A stretch of 64,000 bases of DNA from Lithodes maja. Lineage: Eukaryota; Arthropoda; Malacostraca; Decapoda; Lithodidae. The notes beneath the pieces are model-generated. The model was not told the origin of the DNA. It was given only the letters and a program-made list of their open reading frames with translations, and ran no database searches. Shown here in pieces: positions 18,281 to 28,889 of the stretch (positions within the stretch are counted from its first letter, which is position 1; each line of letters starts with the position of its first letter). Made by a program: the position numbers and the translations under genes. The stretch lies in assembly GCA_037953745.1 (NCBI GenBank), contig JBAKBP010013134.1:1-64000 (forward strand), read 5' to 3'.

Positions 18281-21184
18281 TTGAAACTGGGTCTGTTGAA
18301 TGTTCGTTCCTTGCGTAACAAAATGGATCATATTTGCGAGATCTTGGATGAACGTAACCTTGATGTATTATGTCTCACTGAGACCTGGTTGTTCGAGTCA
18401 GATCTGAATATTATCCAGGCGGCATTGCCTAAAACCCATTCCATAATAAATGTTCCTAGGCCTAGGGGAGATCATCCGGGTGGTGGAGTGGCAGTTGTCT
18501 ACTCCACATCTCTGGTGAATATCTTGCAAATAAGCCATAACCCAGCCCCTCTTTATTATGAACTGTTGGAAGTGGAAATAAAACTCCATCAACAAATTCT
18601 AAGAATGGCAGTTGTCTATAGGCCTGGCCATCGTGGCACAGATAGGGGTTTTATGGAAGAGTTTGGGCAGTTTCTCGAGGAATTTTCTGCTAAAACCGGA
18701 AGACTTTTGATATGTGGAGATTTTAATTACTGGGTTGACAGCCATCATCTGAAGCCATTCTCTCCTGAGTTCCTTGAGTTGACTGATCAGAACAATTTTG
18801 TAAACCATGTGTCCCACCCAACTCATATCTTAGGACACACCCTTGACTTGGTTTTCTCTCCTGTGGGTTGTGGTGGTGTTCTGGATGTTGATGTTGAGAA
18901 TGCTGACCCTAATACCTCTGATCATGCTTTGATTACTTTCAGCTTTGATTTCCCTAAGCCACTCACACATGAAAAAGTAATCAGATTTAGAAATTATAAA
19001 AATGCAGACCTAAATTTGGCTAGCAGTGAAGTAAAACAGTACTTGGGAAGTATTGATACTTCCAACCTTACTTCAGATGAGCTGGTGGAGGTACATGGAA
19101 ATGCACTTAAATTAGTGTTCGATCATCACTGTCCAGAAGTAGAGAAGAAAATCATAGTACGAGATGATTCGCCCTGGTATAGCACTCGAGTTAAATTTCT
19201 TAGAAGAGCGCGTAGAAGAGCTGAACGTGAATGGCGGAAAAATAAAACAGACTCTACATGGTTGCAATATCTGTCAGCCAGAAGAGCTGTGGTCCACAAA
19301 ATCAAAGATGAAAAGAAAGTGTATTATCAGGGAAAAGTTGACTCGTGTGGTAACGACCAGAGGAGGTTGGCTTCAATTGTAAACAGTTTACTTGGAAAAA
19401 CAAGAGTCAGCTTAAGACCTTCTGTACCCGATGCCGAGTTGGCTGCCAACTTTGTGGCATTTTTTGCTGGCAAGATAACTCGCATAAGACAGGAACTGGA
19501 TGATGCTTCTGTTGGTGAAGAACTTTCAGTTGTACTCCAACCCCGACACATTCCTAATAATGTCCTCTCATCCTTTCACTCAGTAGAGGTGGTCATGATC
19601 TCGTCCTACATAAGAAACCTCAATAAAACATTTTGCCCGTTGGATCCCATAAATGTTTCCAAGCTACCAAGAGTCTATGATCACACAGTTGAGTTTATTT
19701 CCAAAATAATTAATAAGTGCTTCTCTGAAGGTAGCTTCCCACATTCTGAAAAGCATGCACTACTCCGACCTACTCTAAAGAAGCCTGGACTTGATGTTGA
19801 GAACATGTTGAACTATCGTCCTGTCTCCAACCTGTCCTTCATATCAAAGATATTAGAGCGTGCAATACTTGACCAATTACAACCACTACTTCAGCAGAAT
19901 GAAACTATTCCAATTTTTCAGTCTGCTTACCGACAGCATCATTCAACTGAAACAGCATTGATTAGAGTACATAATGATCTAGTTGAGAACATTTGCAATG
20001 GTGTGGCCTCACTATTGGTCTTGCTTGATCTCTCTGCGGCTTTTGACACAGTGGATCACGAGTTGTTATTGAGTGATCTTTATGATTGTGGTGTGCGTGA
20101 CTCCGCTCTCTTGCTTCTTGGGTCGTACTTGTCAGGTAGATCCCAGAGTGTGATGGTAAATCAAGTGGTCTCGGACTCGACACCCCTGCAGTATAGTGTT
20201 CCGCAGGGATCAGTTTTAGGTCCTATCCTATTTATAATTTATATTAGCAGTTTGTCTCTTCTGCTTCGTGCACATAATGTCACCTTTCACTTTTATGCAG
20301 ATGACACCCAGATTTATGTGAGAATCACAAATATAGTTGATATACGGAGTAAGATGGAATTGTTGATGTCTGATATCAAGAAGTGGATGAGAGCGAGAAA
20401 ACTTAAACTAAATGATGGTAAAACTGATATTCTCATCATCCGAGGAAATAGAAGAGCTGATGATATAGTAGGTGCCCTCTCCATCAATGTGGGTGGATCT
20501 CAGCTGCGACCGGCCAACTCTGTTCGAAATCTGGGTGTATTTGTGAACTCCCGATTAGATTTCAAAGAGCATGTAAACCAGATAGTTAAAAGTTGTTACT
20601 TGCACATCAGAAATCTCTATTTGGTGAAGCCGTTTATAACCAGACGTTGCCTCCTGACGTTGGTTCACTCATTGGTCTTCTCTCGTGTTGATTATTGCAA
20701 TGCCCTGTTGGTGGGTCTTCCAAATTATATTTTGAAGAAAGTTCAGTCTGTTCTTAACAGGGCCGCAAGACTAATTTTTGGTGTTCCACCTAGAACTCCT
20801 ACTACATCTCTTCACATAGAACTGCACTGGCTGCCAGTAAGAGCAAGAATAGAATTTAAGTTGTGTTTGGTGACTTTTAAGGTTCTCAAATTTGGTGAGC
20901 CTAGGTACCTTGCGGAGCTGCTCAGGCGCCCACCGGCACACCATGGTGTAGTTGTGCGTCATGACAATGACCCTTTTCGTCTTGATGAACCAAAGGCTTT
21001 CCAGCAGTCTTCTTTCTTTGAGAGGTCATTCTCCTACATGTCTCCGAGGTTGTATAACAGGTTGCCGCTGTCCATGAGACAACTGAGTTCTGTTGAATGC
21101 TTCAAGAGACAACTTAAGACTTTTCTCTTTGAGAGAAGCTATGATCTTGAGAGAGGTGTCATGACAGATGGCTATAGAGTTTAG
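18281..21184 (+). CDS. L2-like ORF2: APE endonuclease and reverse transcriptase, 967 aa
   Basis: Carries out target-primed reverse transcription. N-terminal AP-type endonuclease: LNVRSLRNKMDHI, the catalytic Glu in LTETWL (about residue 33), ICGDFNYWVD and the final TSDHALITF (about 215-223). RT: LNYRPVSNLSFISKILE, LLDLSAAFDTVDHELL (catalytic Asp), YSVPQGSVLGPILFIIYI, and the active site FHFYADDTQIYV. The C-terminal domain has VFSRVDYCNALL and ELHWLPVRARIEFKLC. All key residues are present and no stop or frameshift appears in 967 codons, in contrast with the decayed elements around it. Length is typical for the group. Possibly still active, or recently so. Confidence 0.93.
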   Translation: MKLGLLNVRSLRNKMDHICEILDERNLDVLCLTETWLFESDLNIIQAALPKTHSIINVPRPRGDHPGGGVAVVYSTSLVNILQISHNPAPLYYELLEVEIKLHQQILRMAVVYRPGHRGTDRGFMEEFGQFLEEFSAKTGRLLICGDFNYWVDSHHLKPFSPEFLELTDQNNFVNHVSHPTHILGHTLDLVFSPVGCGGVLDVDVENADPNTSDHALITFSFDFPKPLTHEKVIRFRNYKNADLNLASSEVKQYLGSIDTSNLTSDELVEVHGNALKLVFDHHCPEVEKKIIVRDDSPWYSTRVKFLRRARRRAEREWRKNKTDSTWLQYLSARRAVVHKIKDEKKVYYQGKVDSCGNDQRRLASIVNSLLGKTRVSLRPSVPDAELAANFVAFFAGKITRIRQELDDASVGEELSVVLQPRHIPNNVLSSFHSVEVVMISSYIRNLNKTFCPLDPINVSKLPRVYDHTVEFISKIINKCFSEGSFPHSEKHALLRPTLKKPGLDVENMLNYRPVSNLSFISKILERAILDQLQPLLQQNETIPIFQSAYRQHHSTETALIRVHNDLVENICNGVASLLVLLDLSAAFDTVDHELLLSDLYDCGVRDSALLLLGSYLSGRSQSVMVNQVVSDSTPLQYSVPQGSVLGPILFIIYISSLSLLLRAHNVTFHFYADDTQIYVRITNIVDIRSKMELLMSDIKKWMRARKLKLNDGKTDILIIRGNRRADDIVGALSINVGGSQLRPANSVRNLGVFVNSRLDFKEHVNQIVKSCYLHIRNLYLVKPFITRRCLLTLVHSLVFSRVDYCNALLVGLPNYILKKVQSVLNRAARLIFGVPPRTPTTSLHIELHWLPVRARIEFKLCLVTFKVLKFGEPRYLAELLRRPPAHHGVVVRHDNDPFRLDEPKAFQQSSFFERSFSYMSPRLYNRLPLSMRQLSSVECFKRQLKTFLFERSYDLERGVMTDGYRV

Positions 21185-21275
21185 GCTATTTTGCCACTGC
21201 TAGTGATTGTTAAATGTGTGTTGTATATAAGCCTTCTTTTGATGCATTGATTTTTGTTCTTTTTTCTTTCTCTTT

Positions 21276-21352
21276 TCGAGCGCTAGTGAATTCTTCGGAA
21301 AAATTGGCGCTTATGAGAAATAAGTAACATGCTTATTATTATTATTATTATT
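21276..21352 (+). other. 3' stem-loop and (ATT)n tail of L2-like element
   Basis: AGCGC at about 21279 and GCGCT at about 21307 can pair around TAGTGAATTCTTCGG. The tail follows after GAGAAATAAG. In UnaL2-type elements the RT recognises such a 3' stem-loop; that function is inferred here. Confidence 0.6.
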
Positions 21353-21353
21353 A

Positions 21354-21805
21354 TACATTTAGGTATCGCCGCCTTCAAACTTACGGCGATCTTTTTGTGA
21401 CAATTCGTTAGAAATCAGATCTCGTGTCAGCCTGCCCTGTGTTATTCTACTAAAATATTTCAAGGGCCGGTGTCTTTATGGGGGGTTGTTTTTGTTCCAA
21501 AATTGAATCTTGAGACAGTCACCACCAGAAAGACTATAATCGCCATGCTGGACCGTTATATTATGTCAGAGGGTATTCTTCACTTTCTTCAAAAGATTTG
21601 TTTAGATATTCTGAACCCCGCCGCGTAGCGAGCTGTGATCGTTGTGTCATTACATCTCGTTATCCGGTGGGTTATTAACACTTGTGTGCGAACATGTTGG
21701 GTTAACCTTATGAGCATTAATTCCTGGAAATTTTCTTTTTTTCCAGAGCTGGGCTCCGGCGGACCAATACAGACCCGGCGGTAGTTTTCCCCACCAGTCT
21801 CTGTC
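21354..21805 (+). other. 5' leader of DIRS copy B, distal part
   Basis: Continuation of the leader after the L2-like insertion, matching 10674-11120 of copy A in reverse complement. Confidence 0.8.
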
Positions 21806-24367
21806 ATGGCTACCGTGGCCCCAGTCTTTGCTTTATGCACTACCCCTGCTTGTGCCGGTATCCCTATTTTTGCGCATACTCTTTGCATAAGGTGTGTTAA
21901 ATGTCTAGACCGTTCAAGGGGTCTCTGGGTAATGCGTAATTGTTCTTTTTGCTCCCAATTAGCTGTAAAGGTCCTTTGCGACAATGATAAGACCGCAGCA
22001 GTAGCGTTAAGAGAAGTAAGGCAACACTACGATTGTTGCGCATAAATCACTTCAATGTGACAACGTCCCTCTTTGGGATAGATTGCTCTTTGAACACCCT
22101 CCTCCTAAACGTTCCTCTAGAGTCACGAGTCATAAGCCGGCGGAGACTGGTCAGGGTTCTGTATCTTCTGCTGCTACACCGAAACGTCCAAGAGAGCCTA
22201 CACCCCCGGCGTCCGCCTCCTCGTCTCGGGCGAGATCTCGGTCTAGGTCACCTCTCAGACGACAGTCATCTAGTCTTGCCTCTTCACCAGCGAGTAAGAA
22301 GAGTAGGACGGAAAGTTCCACCAGTGGTCACGGCGATGAATCCTCCAAATCAAAGAGTAGTTCACGGTCACACCGTAGCCATAAATCCTCCAAAAAGGAT
22401 TCCCATAAACGAAAGTCCTCCCTACATTCACCAGCTTCTAGTACCTCTCATCGTACCTCTACCCCAGACAGAGTTTGTGTTAGGTCTCAAGGGTCCAGTG
22501 CGGTGCCTGTCCCTAAAGAGGATTTACCCATTAATATTTTAACCCTGGAATTGGAAAGTTCAGGGGGTTCAGTAATTGAGAATGTTTCAGACTCCCAAGA
22601 GAGTGTAGGCCAGGGCCTCGGTGTTTGGCGGTTTGCTCAGCCAGGGTCTGACCACCCACGTCCGACTCAAACGAGTCACACAGTAGCTGATGTCCACAGG
22701 GACGCGGCGATCCCATCCTCTATTCCTGACTTATCTTGGCAACAAGGTACCCCGGCTTCGGAGGGATCTTCTCAGGAGGATCAGGAAGAGAAAGACGAGG
22801 TTTCAATAATTTCGGAGATGGAAGGGCAAGAGTCAGGCTCAGGCTTAGACGCCGCGCAGGATATTAATGATTCACCTGTAAGTTCATCATCAAACCAATT
22901 TGTTACTGCGTAAGAAATTAATGGGCTGCTTACTCATGCTTTATCTAAATTTTTTGGCCAACAACAGGAAACCCCCACAATGGACTTGGGGGCTCCCACG
23001 ACAAGTTCTACGGTACGGCCTCTGATGACTTCGATTGCTTTATCTAAGATCCCTAACCCCCCCACTCTGTCAACATCAGTGGTTACTAGGCCTGCTACGG
23101 CGGCATTGACAACTTCAAATGTCAGGGTCATCACGGATGTCAATCCACCCCCTCTAGACAAGGCGCCTCTCAGAAAGGTAGCTATGCCCTTGCTTTATGG
23201 ACCAGACGAGTCATGGGTCCTTTTGAACTGGGGAACTCCCAGTACCGCGTGAGTGGGTCATCCAGGGCAATAAATCAAAGAAATTAAGGGCCTTGGATAA
23301 TTTGGGAAATGTACTAGACGTAAACATCAAGGCTATACCTAGTTATTATCACCAAGACTATTTTGTGTATGCTACTAAGCCAGCTTTACCCCCTGCCTCA
23401 GCTTCAAAACTATTTTCAGACTGGTCTAAGCTGGATGGGTTTAATGATATTAAGACTGTCAGCTCTCACTCCTGAACTTGATTTACAGACCGTCACAGAC
23501 GAAGCAGCTAATCCAGTTTTGAAGGTGGGGCAGTTGGGTCCAGGACCTTGGGTAGATTGGGAGATAGAGGCTCAAAACTTTGCAACCACATTTACTTCTA
23601 AATCTTCCCACCAGATCCCTCAAGATTCTCATTCGTGGTTCTCCATGCCAGTAGGTTCTGCAGGCGGAGTCCCGTCAGCTTTGTTTTCTTTCCTAGCTGC
23701 CCCTAAGATTAATCTTTGTGAGCTAAAAGACCCTTTCACTACCCCTACCCCTACTCACCTAGACAGAGAATTTAGGCTAAGGGGGAAAGCTTTTCGCCTG
23801 TTCTCTCAGTACATAGTGTATCAACAGGTGGCTAAGTCTTTACTGCGGTCCACTCAGGCAATCGCAGATGCGGATGCCAGAAGATCGGTTGAATTATCCC
23901 GGCGACTGCTCCTCCAGTCGTCAATCCAATCCTTGGGTGACATACGCACCGCCTTGCTTGAGGCGGTACGAGCAAGACAAGATCTCAGAATGTCTTTAGT
24001 TCGCAAGCTACCTGATCGCATTGCGAATCAGGTGGTCATGTCACCAGTGCTTACTCCCTCTTTAATGTCCCCTGAAGTGTGGCGAACGGTGTTCAATATG
24101 GCACAGGCCTTTAAGCACAGTCCCACCCCTTCTAAGAAACCTGCATTTAACTTCCCCAAACCGAGGCCAACCGCTAAAGCTCAGCCAGGGGGATCTAAAC
24201 CCTTTCTTCCGCCTAAGTCCTCCCACTCCCCCCTGGGTCAGTACAGGCATCGGCAGAGTAGGTTTTCAGGTCAGAGAGGTCGCGGCCAGAATAAGCCAGG
24301 TCAGGGCCAGTCTTCGGCCAACACCAGCCAGCCGGCAAAGCGTCCAGCACCACCAACCCCACCATAA
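21806..24367 (+). pseudogene. DIRS gag of copy B, multiply broken
   Basis: Homologous to the intact 870-aa gag of copy A from the ATG to the end (RPAPPTPP-stop). Breaks seen by comparison: about 14 bases missing near 22029 (frameshift after the Cys/His block), TAA at 22912 where copy A has CAA in QEINGLL, a deletion of about 40 bases near 23230, and loss of two bases near 23457. The N-terminal Cys/His block and the C-terminal conserved region (KAFRLFSQYIV, SVELSRRLLLQSS) are still readable. Not translatable as one protein. Confidence 0.92.
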
Positions 24368-24393
24368 AAAAACTAAAGTCTCTCTCACTCCCG

Positions 24394-26815
24394 GTGCCAA
24401 TCTTAAGGCCGGAGGACCCGAGGGTAGTACAGCCGGCGAACCCTTGTCTGCTAACTGGGTCGTTCCGAACGTGTCACCAGGCATGGCCATTAAACACTTG
24501 GGCACGGATGGTGGCACGCAAAGGCATCACTTGGCAGTGGCTCCGGCGACCTCGCTTACGTCAGCCGACAACGGCGAATTTTGTTTCTTTAGAGGTGGAG
24601 TCACTGGTCCAGGAAATGATTGCCAAGAATGTCATCATCCCGGTCCCCCCCAAATTACCCTGTATTCACGTCCAAACTATTTTTGGTTCCCAAAAGGGAC
24701 AGTGTTCAGATGAGGCCGGTCGTAGACCTGTCTTACCTGAACCTTCACATTCACAACGAATCTTTCAGAATGTTAACAGTACACCAAATCAGGCTAACAC
24801 TTCCGCCGGGAGGTTGGATGTGTTCACTAGACCTGACAGACGCCTATTGGCACGTATCGGTCAACAAAAGATTTCAAAGGTTTTTGGCCTTACGGATCAG
24901 GCACCAAAATTTTTTTTTTCAAAGGATGCCGTTCGGCTTGAACCTAGCACCTCGATTATTCACGAAATTAGTCCGGCAAGCCCTGATGCCATTGTTAAAA
25001 CAGGGGATCAGAGTGTTGTGGTACCTAGACGACTGGCTGGTGGTGGCAGAGACACAACAATTATGCATCAAACATGTCAATATCATTTTAAATCATGTAA
25101 AAACTCTAGGCTTCAAGGTAAATCTGGTAAAGTCAAACCTTGTTCCCTCACGAGTAATTCAGTGGATAGGGCTGGTCTGGGACACGGCCGCTCTCACTCT
25201 GAATCAGAGTGTGGACAATCGCAACAGGTTTCGCAGGAAACTGTTCATGTTTCTTCACAGTCTGACTACGACGCGAAGGGTCTGGGAGTCTCTGGTCGGC
25301 TCTCTCAACTGGATTCAACTAACTGTCAAGTTGGGCCGGTTGAAAGTAAAACGATTAATATTGGAAGGCAACAAATATTTCCCGCTCTTACCGGCGGGAA
25401 AATTATGGCCCATCCCGAAATTAATCCACACCTTGCTAGCGGTCTGGGCAAAGAGGGAAACGTTGCACTCAATAATGTCATGGACCTCTCCTCCACCAAC
25501 GGTATGGATAGACACGGATGCGTCAGGCACAATAGGTTGGGGATTTCAATCAAATCAGGGGCACCAGGGTCAGGGGCTTTGGTCCCACTTAGAAATCTCT
25601 CACATCAATGTCAAAGAATTACTAGTCCCCTTGTATTTCCTTCAGGCTCACGGCCCGGCGTTACGGGGCAAGTCGGTGGCCTTCAGAATGGACAATCTTT
25701 TTTTTTTTTTTTTTTTTTTCTATATTCCAACTACTCCCTCTCGGGCATAGGCTGAGAGCCTGTACATTCCACCGCTCAACACGGTGAAGCCCGTGAGGTC
25801 TTGTTCCAGCCTGGGGAGTGAGACATGTGAAGCATCCATCATGGCTCAAAGCAGCTCCATCTCTGAAGCGGCTGGTTGCTTCGCTCAAGTGCTTCACCGT
25901 CTCACCCTCCAGACTCAGACCCTCACTCTCAGAATGCCACCTATTGAGCAGTGAACTCACTAGGCATTGTCCCCCTGTAACATATTTTGAATATGGGAAT
26001 ATTCATACAGTGTTATTTAATCAGGGAACAATGAGGGTATTTTTTTGGCATTTCGGTGGGCTTTGTGGTAATGCACTGATACTAGGTACAGCACAAATTC
26101 AATCCCAATAATATCTTCCCATTGACATATCGGGATTTGAACCCGGGTCCATTGGATTACCAATCCAGTGGCATGACCACTCCACCACACCTCCCCTTGA
26201 ATCCCCTTGAATCTGAATGCAGTTCACTGTATTCAGAAACAAGGATCAACGAGGTCAAGGAGGTTGCTAAACGTGTCGGAAGAGATTTTTACTCTAGCCA
26301 ACAGACTAGAAATTTACCTTCACGCATCTTATCTCCCAGGCGTAGCGAACGTCTGGGCAGACGCTCTATCCCGGAGACAGAGCACGACAGTAGAATGGGA
26401 GCTCAAGCAACCCATTTTCAACCTAATGATTGCAGAGCTCTCCCATCCACAAGTGGATCTTTTTGCGTCCGAGGAGACTCACAAACTCCCTCTATACCTC
26501 ACCCGCCGGGCGAAAACGCCGGCAGGGGGGCCAGACGCCCTAGTGACAGACTGGAACAGATGGAGCTCCATCTATCTGTTTCCGCCGCCAGATGCGTCAC
26601 TAATGTGCCATGTAGTGAACAAACTACGAGATTATCGAGGCTTAGTCTCGCTAATCGCGCCCCTGTGGCCGGCGCAGTTGTGGTACCAGCAATTGAAAAC
26701 GTGGTGCCCGGACCCGGTATCGCTCCCGGTCGGGTATTTCCACTTAGACACGATTGGCAACCTAGCGACCTCGCTGACTTTTGCATTATGGACATTCAGG
26801 AGGCCAAGTGGCTAG
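24394..26815 (+). pseudogene. DIRS RT / RNase H / methyltransferase of copy B, frameshifted and split by a SINE
   Basis: The ORF opens in one frame from MPILRPEDPR. A C-run of seven at about 24646-24652 (six in copy A) shifts the frame before the RT core. The RT core is then open: CSLDLTDAYWHVSV, FQRMPFGLNLAPRLF, LWYLDDWLVVAE, and RNase H VWIDTDASGTIGWGF with TCA at the site of copy A's nonsense codon. A SINE interrupts after AFRMDN at 25697, and the RNase H/methyltransferase resumes at about 26207. The ORF ends 26815 with TAG where copy A reads TGG. Confidence 0.92.
25698..26194 (-). mobile_element. tRNA-derived SINE, copy 1
   Basis: About 500 bases on the minus strand. The 5' tRNA-like head is at the right, with a B box read as GGGTTCAAATC near 26134-26144 and a predicted anticodon loop TTGGTAA, suggesting tRNA-Thr (GGT) ancestry. 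The unrelated body follows, and the poly(A) tail appears as 22 T at 25698-25719. A second copy is at 45063-45556. The empty site in copy A (GACAATCTGAATGC) proves insertion. Flanks share only AATC(T); a CCCCTTGAAT duplication sits at the 5' end. Confidence 0.88.
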
Positions 26816-27768
26816 CACCATACGGTAGAGATGTGACCAATAAATTAATCAATCAATATACTCAGTCTACGAAACGACAGTATCACTCACATTGGCAAGC
26901 CTTTACTTCCTGGATCATCAGAACGGAACAGAATGTGCCGTCAGTGGCTTTAGTTTTCAATTATTTGAATTATCTGTTTGAGCAGAAACATTTATCTGTG
27001 GTAACATTAAAAAATCACTTAACTGCGATTAGAGTGCCCTTTTTAGACCTTACAGGTCTCTCCATACCGGTGGTGGAGGAAACAGGTTTTATGAGAGCTT
27101 GTTTTAAACTTCGCCCACCTCCCCGTCAGCTCATGCCTACTTGGTCTCTCGACAAAGCTTTGTCTTTACTTCACTCTCGTCTGTACCAAAATACTGCAGA
27201 CTTTGCATTACTCTTAAAAAAGGCGGTTTTCCTTATGGCTTTGGCCACCGGGAACAGAGTGTCTGAGCTGGCGGCGATGAGCAACACACCTAATTGCCTT
27301 AGGTTTGGTAGACTTAACGAATGTATTTACATTGCACCTTCCCCAGGTTTTGTAGCCAAGAATGAGCACAGTGCACACGTGTTTTCTGAGTTCACGGTGC
27401 CAGCGTTAAAAAGGGGAAAGGTGCATCATAATCTATGTCCAGTGCAAGCTCTAACCAAATATTTGAGAGTAGCTCCTCGAAACCCCCAAGGTGCTTTATG
27501 GGTAGCAAGTACGGGTAAACGCTTACTTAAACGGCGATTAGCCTCTCTTCTGGTCGAAGTCATTAAAGAGAGTAATCCCGGCGTTGTGGGTAGGGCCCAC
27601 GATTTACGCAAATGGGCAGCCTCTTTACGTTTCCTGAAATTTTTTTCAGTAGAAGATATCGCGTCCACTCAGTTGTGGGCGTCTAATCATACGTTTTTGT
27701 CTAGATACTTGTCAGTTGCTCTAGACAAACCTTCCTTACCATGTATAGCTTTAAGGCAGAGGGTCTAG
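26788..27768 (+). CDS. DIRS tyrosine recombinase, intact 326 aa (copy B)
   Basis: Integrates the circular element DNA by strand exchange. The start chosen is MDIQEAKWLAPYG (26788), which overlaps the upstream ORF in another frame; the frame is open further upstream but there encodes the methyltransferase region out of phase. Residues about 15-115 form the N-terminal core-binding part (STKRQYHSHWQAFTSWI). The catalytic part contains ATGNRVSELAA (first Arg), GRAHDLRKWAASL (His and second Arg), and NHTFLSRYLSVA with the Tyr nucleophile. All catalytic residues are present. The ending is SLPCIALRQRV. Confidence 0.9.
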   Translation: MDIQEAKWLAPYGRDVTNKLINQYTQSTKRQYHSHWQAFTSWIIRTEQNVPSVALVFNYLNYLFEQKHLSVVTLKNHLTAIRVPFLDLTGLSIPVVEETGFMRACFKLRPPPRQLMPTWSLDKALSLLHSRLYQNTADFALLLKKAVFLMALATGNRVSELAAMSNTPNCLRFGRLNECIYIAPSPGFVAKNEHSAHVFSEFTVPALKRGKVHHNLCPVQALTKYLRVAPRNPQGALWVASTGKRLLKRRLASLLVEVIKESNPGVVGRAHDLRKWAASLRFLKFFSVEDIASTQLWASNHTFLSRYLSVALDKPSLPCIALRQRV

Positions 27769-28330
27769 GTGGCCCTGCAGTCACATTTGTTTACTTTCAC
27801 GAAAGGGGGGGGGGGGGGGTGCAGTCAGTTGACATAGGACACCCTAGACCCCGCCGGAGTATGAGAGCTGTGATACAATATAAGGTTAATGTGATATGAA
27901 AATTTCTTAGAGAGAAATTGTGCTAGTACAATGTTAGTACAAAACAACGGGGTTGTTATAGTAGTTTTAGCTGCGAAAGCAATTTAATTTTAGAACGGTG
28001 GAGATCCTTTGCAATTTATCTCCACGATTATTTTGGGGTTTATGATGTGCGCATATAAACTTATAACTTGTTATTTTTGTCACCACTCGTTGAGTGGGGT
28101 GCCTTTGTAACTACAGATCTGTGTTCAGAATCTTCAGGGTTACCCATTTTTTGTCAGGCAGGCTTCTTTGAAGCACGCACCTGCCTGAACCCCTTTTTCT
28201 TGTATATTTTCGGCCTACGCCATGGTTAAATATATTTTTCAAAAGTAAGAATACTATGTGGTTGTTTTTATTATCTACTTTTCTAGAGTTATGATATGAT
28301 TACGAATGTCCCCCTCCAGTCTTAGAAATC
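27769..28330 (+). other. 3' untranslated region of DIRS copy B
   Basis: Matches 4621-5247 of copy A. It contains a G run at about 27805-27820 and the conserved hairpin at 28153-28190. Confidence 0.75.
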
Positions 28331-28438
28331 AGGCATGTTCGTCAATGATGGAGGGGCCACTAATAAATTATAGGTTTGACTCCTGTAAGGAGATAAAGAA
28401 AACCTAATATTTAGTAGTGGCCCCGTAATCATTGACGA
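28331..28438 (+). repeat. Internal complementary region of DIRS copy B
   Basis: Contains the 5' end (GATGGAGGGGCCACTAATAAA), the terminal hairpin, and the 3' end (TAGTAGTGGCCCCGTAATC) fused in one block, complementary to both element ends; same as 4512-4620 in copy A. Confidence 0.88.
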
Positions 28439-28510
28439 CTGGGGCCCTCCCGACCGTCCCCTTCCCATTCGTTGATGTATTGAGGATTTTGGTTTACTTG
28501 ATATGTCAGT

Positions 28511-28863
28511 GAAGGAGGAATGACGCCTGAATCAGCGTCTGGTCAGAGATCCACACAAGTACATCCACGATATGATGGAAAGCTTATTAGATAGTTATTC
28601 TTATTTTCTTTTTGTTTTTATTTTTTACGAAGTTTTTTCGTAGTGAGAACCCAATTCATAATGACTGAAGCCATGAGTGAGGTCGCGTGCGCTCATGATG
28701 AAGGCTCCTCAGTTTTTTAAATGCTCTGCGCGGTAGATTCAAACTACGGCGGATTAGTGTTTGAAGTGGATGCCTTATGTAATAGGCATGTTCGTCAATG
28801 ATTACGGGGCCACTACTAAATATTAGGTTTTCTTTATCTCCTTACAGGAGTCATACCTATAAT
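28511..28863 (+). repeat. Right (3') ITR and terminal hairpin of DIRS copy B
   Basis: 28511-28824 is the inverted match to 14977-15286. 28825-28863 is the 3'-only hairpin AGGTTTTC ... ACCTATAAT. Confidence 0.88.
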
Positions 28864-28889
28864 ATATAGTGGTCACCTTTGAACTAGCT

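Larger units (their letters stand above)
16611..21353 (+). mobile_element. L2/CR1-group non-LTR retrotransposon, apparently complete
   Basis: About 4.74 kb inserted in the leader of DIRS copy B. Copy A shows the empty site: CTTAATTCAGT-GAT-ACATTTAGG becomes CTTAATTTAGT, insert, ACATTTAGG. It has a 5' UTR of about 280 bases, ORF1, a 20-base gap, ORF2, and a 3' UTR with a stem-loop and an (ATT)n tail (about 21335-21352). Both ORFs are open, and no clear target duplication is seen. RT sequence (SNLSFISKILERA, HHSTETALIRVHNDL, FDTVDHELL) and the C-terminal LHWLPV block resemble L2-type elements. Confidence 0.9.
14977..28863 (+). mobile_element. DIRS-like retrotransposon, copy B, with two insertions
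   Basis: Same family and same structure as copy A but in opposite orientation. Subtracting the L2-like insertion (16611-21353) and the SINE (25698-26194) leaves about 8.64 kb. gag has several breaks and RT one frameshift, whereas the recombinase is open to its natural end. The pair forms a very large inverted repeat around a 2.2-kb spacer. Confidence 0.95.
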
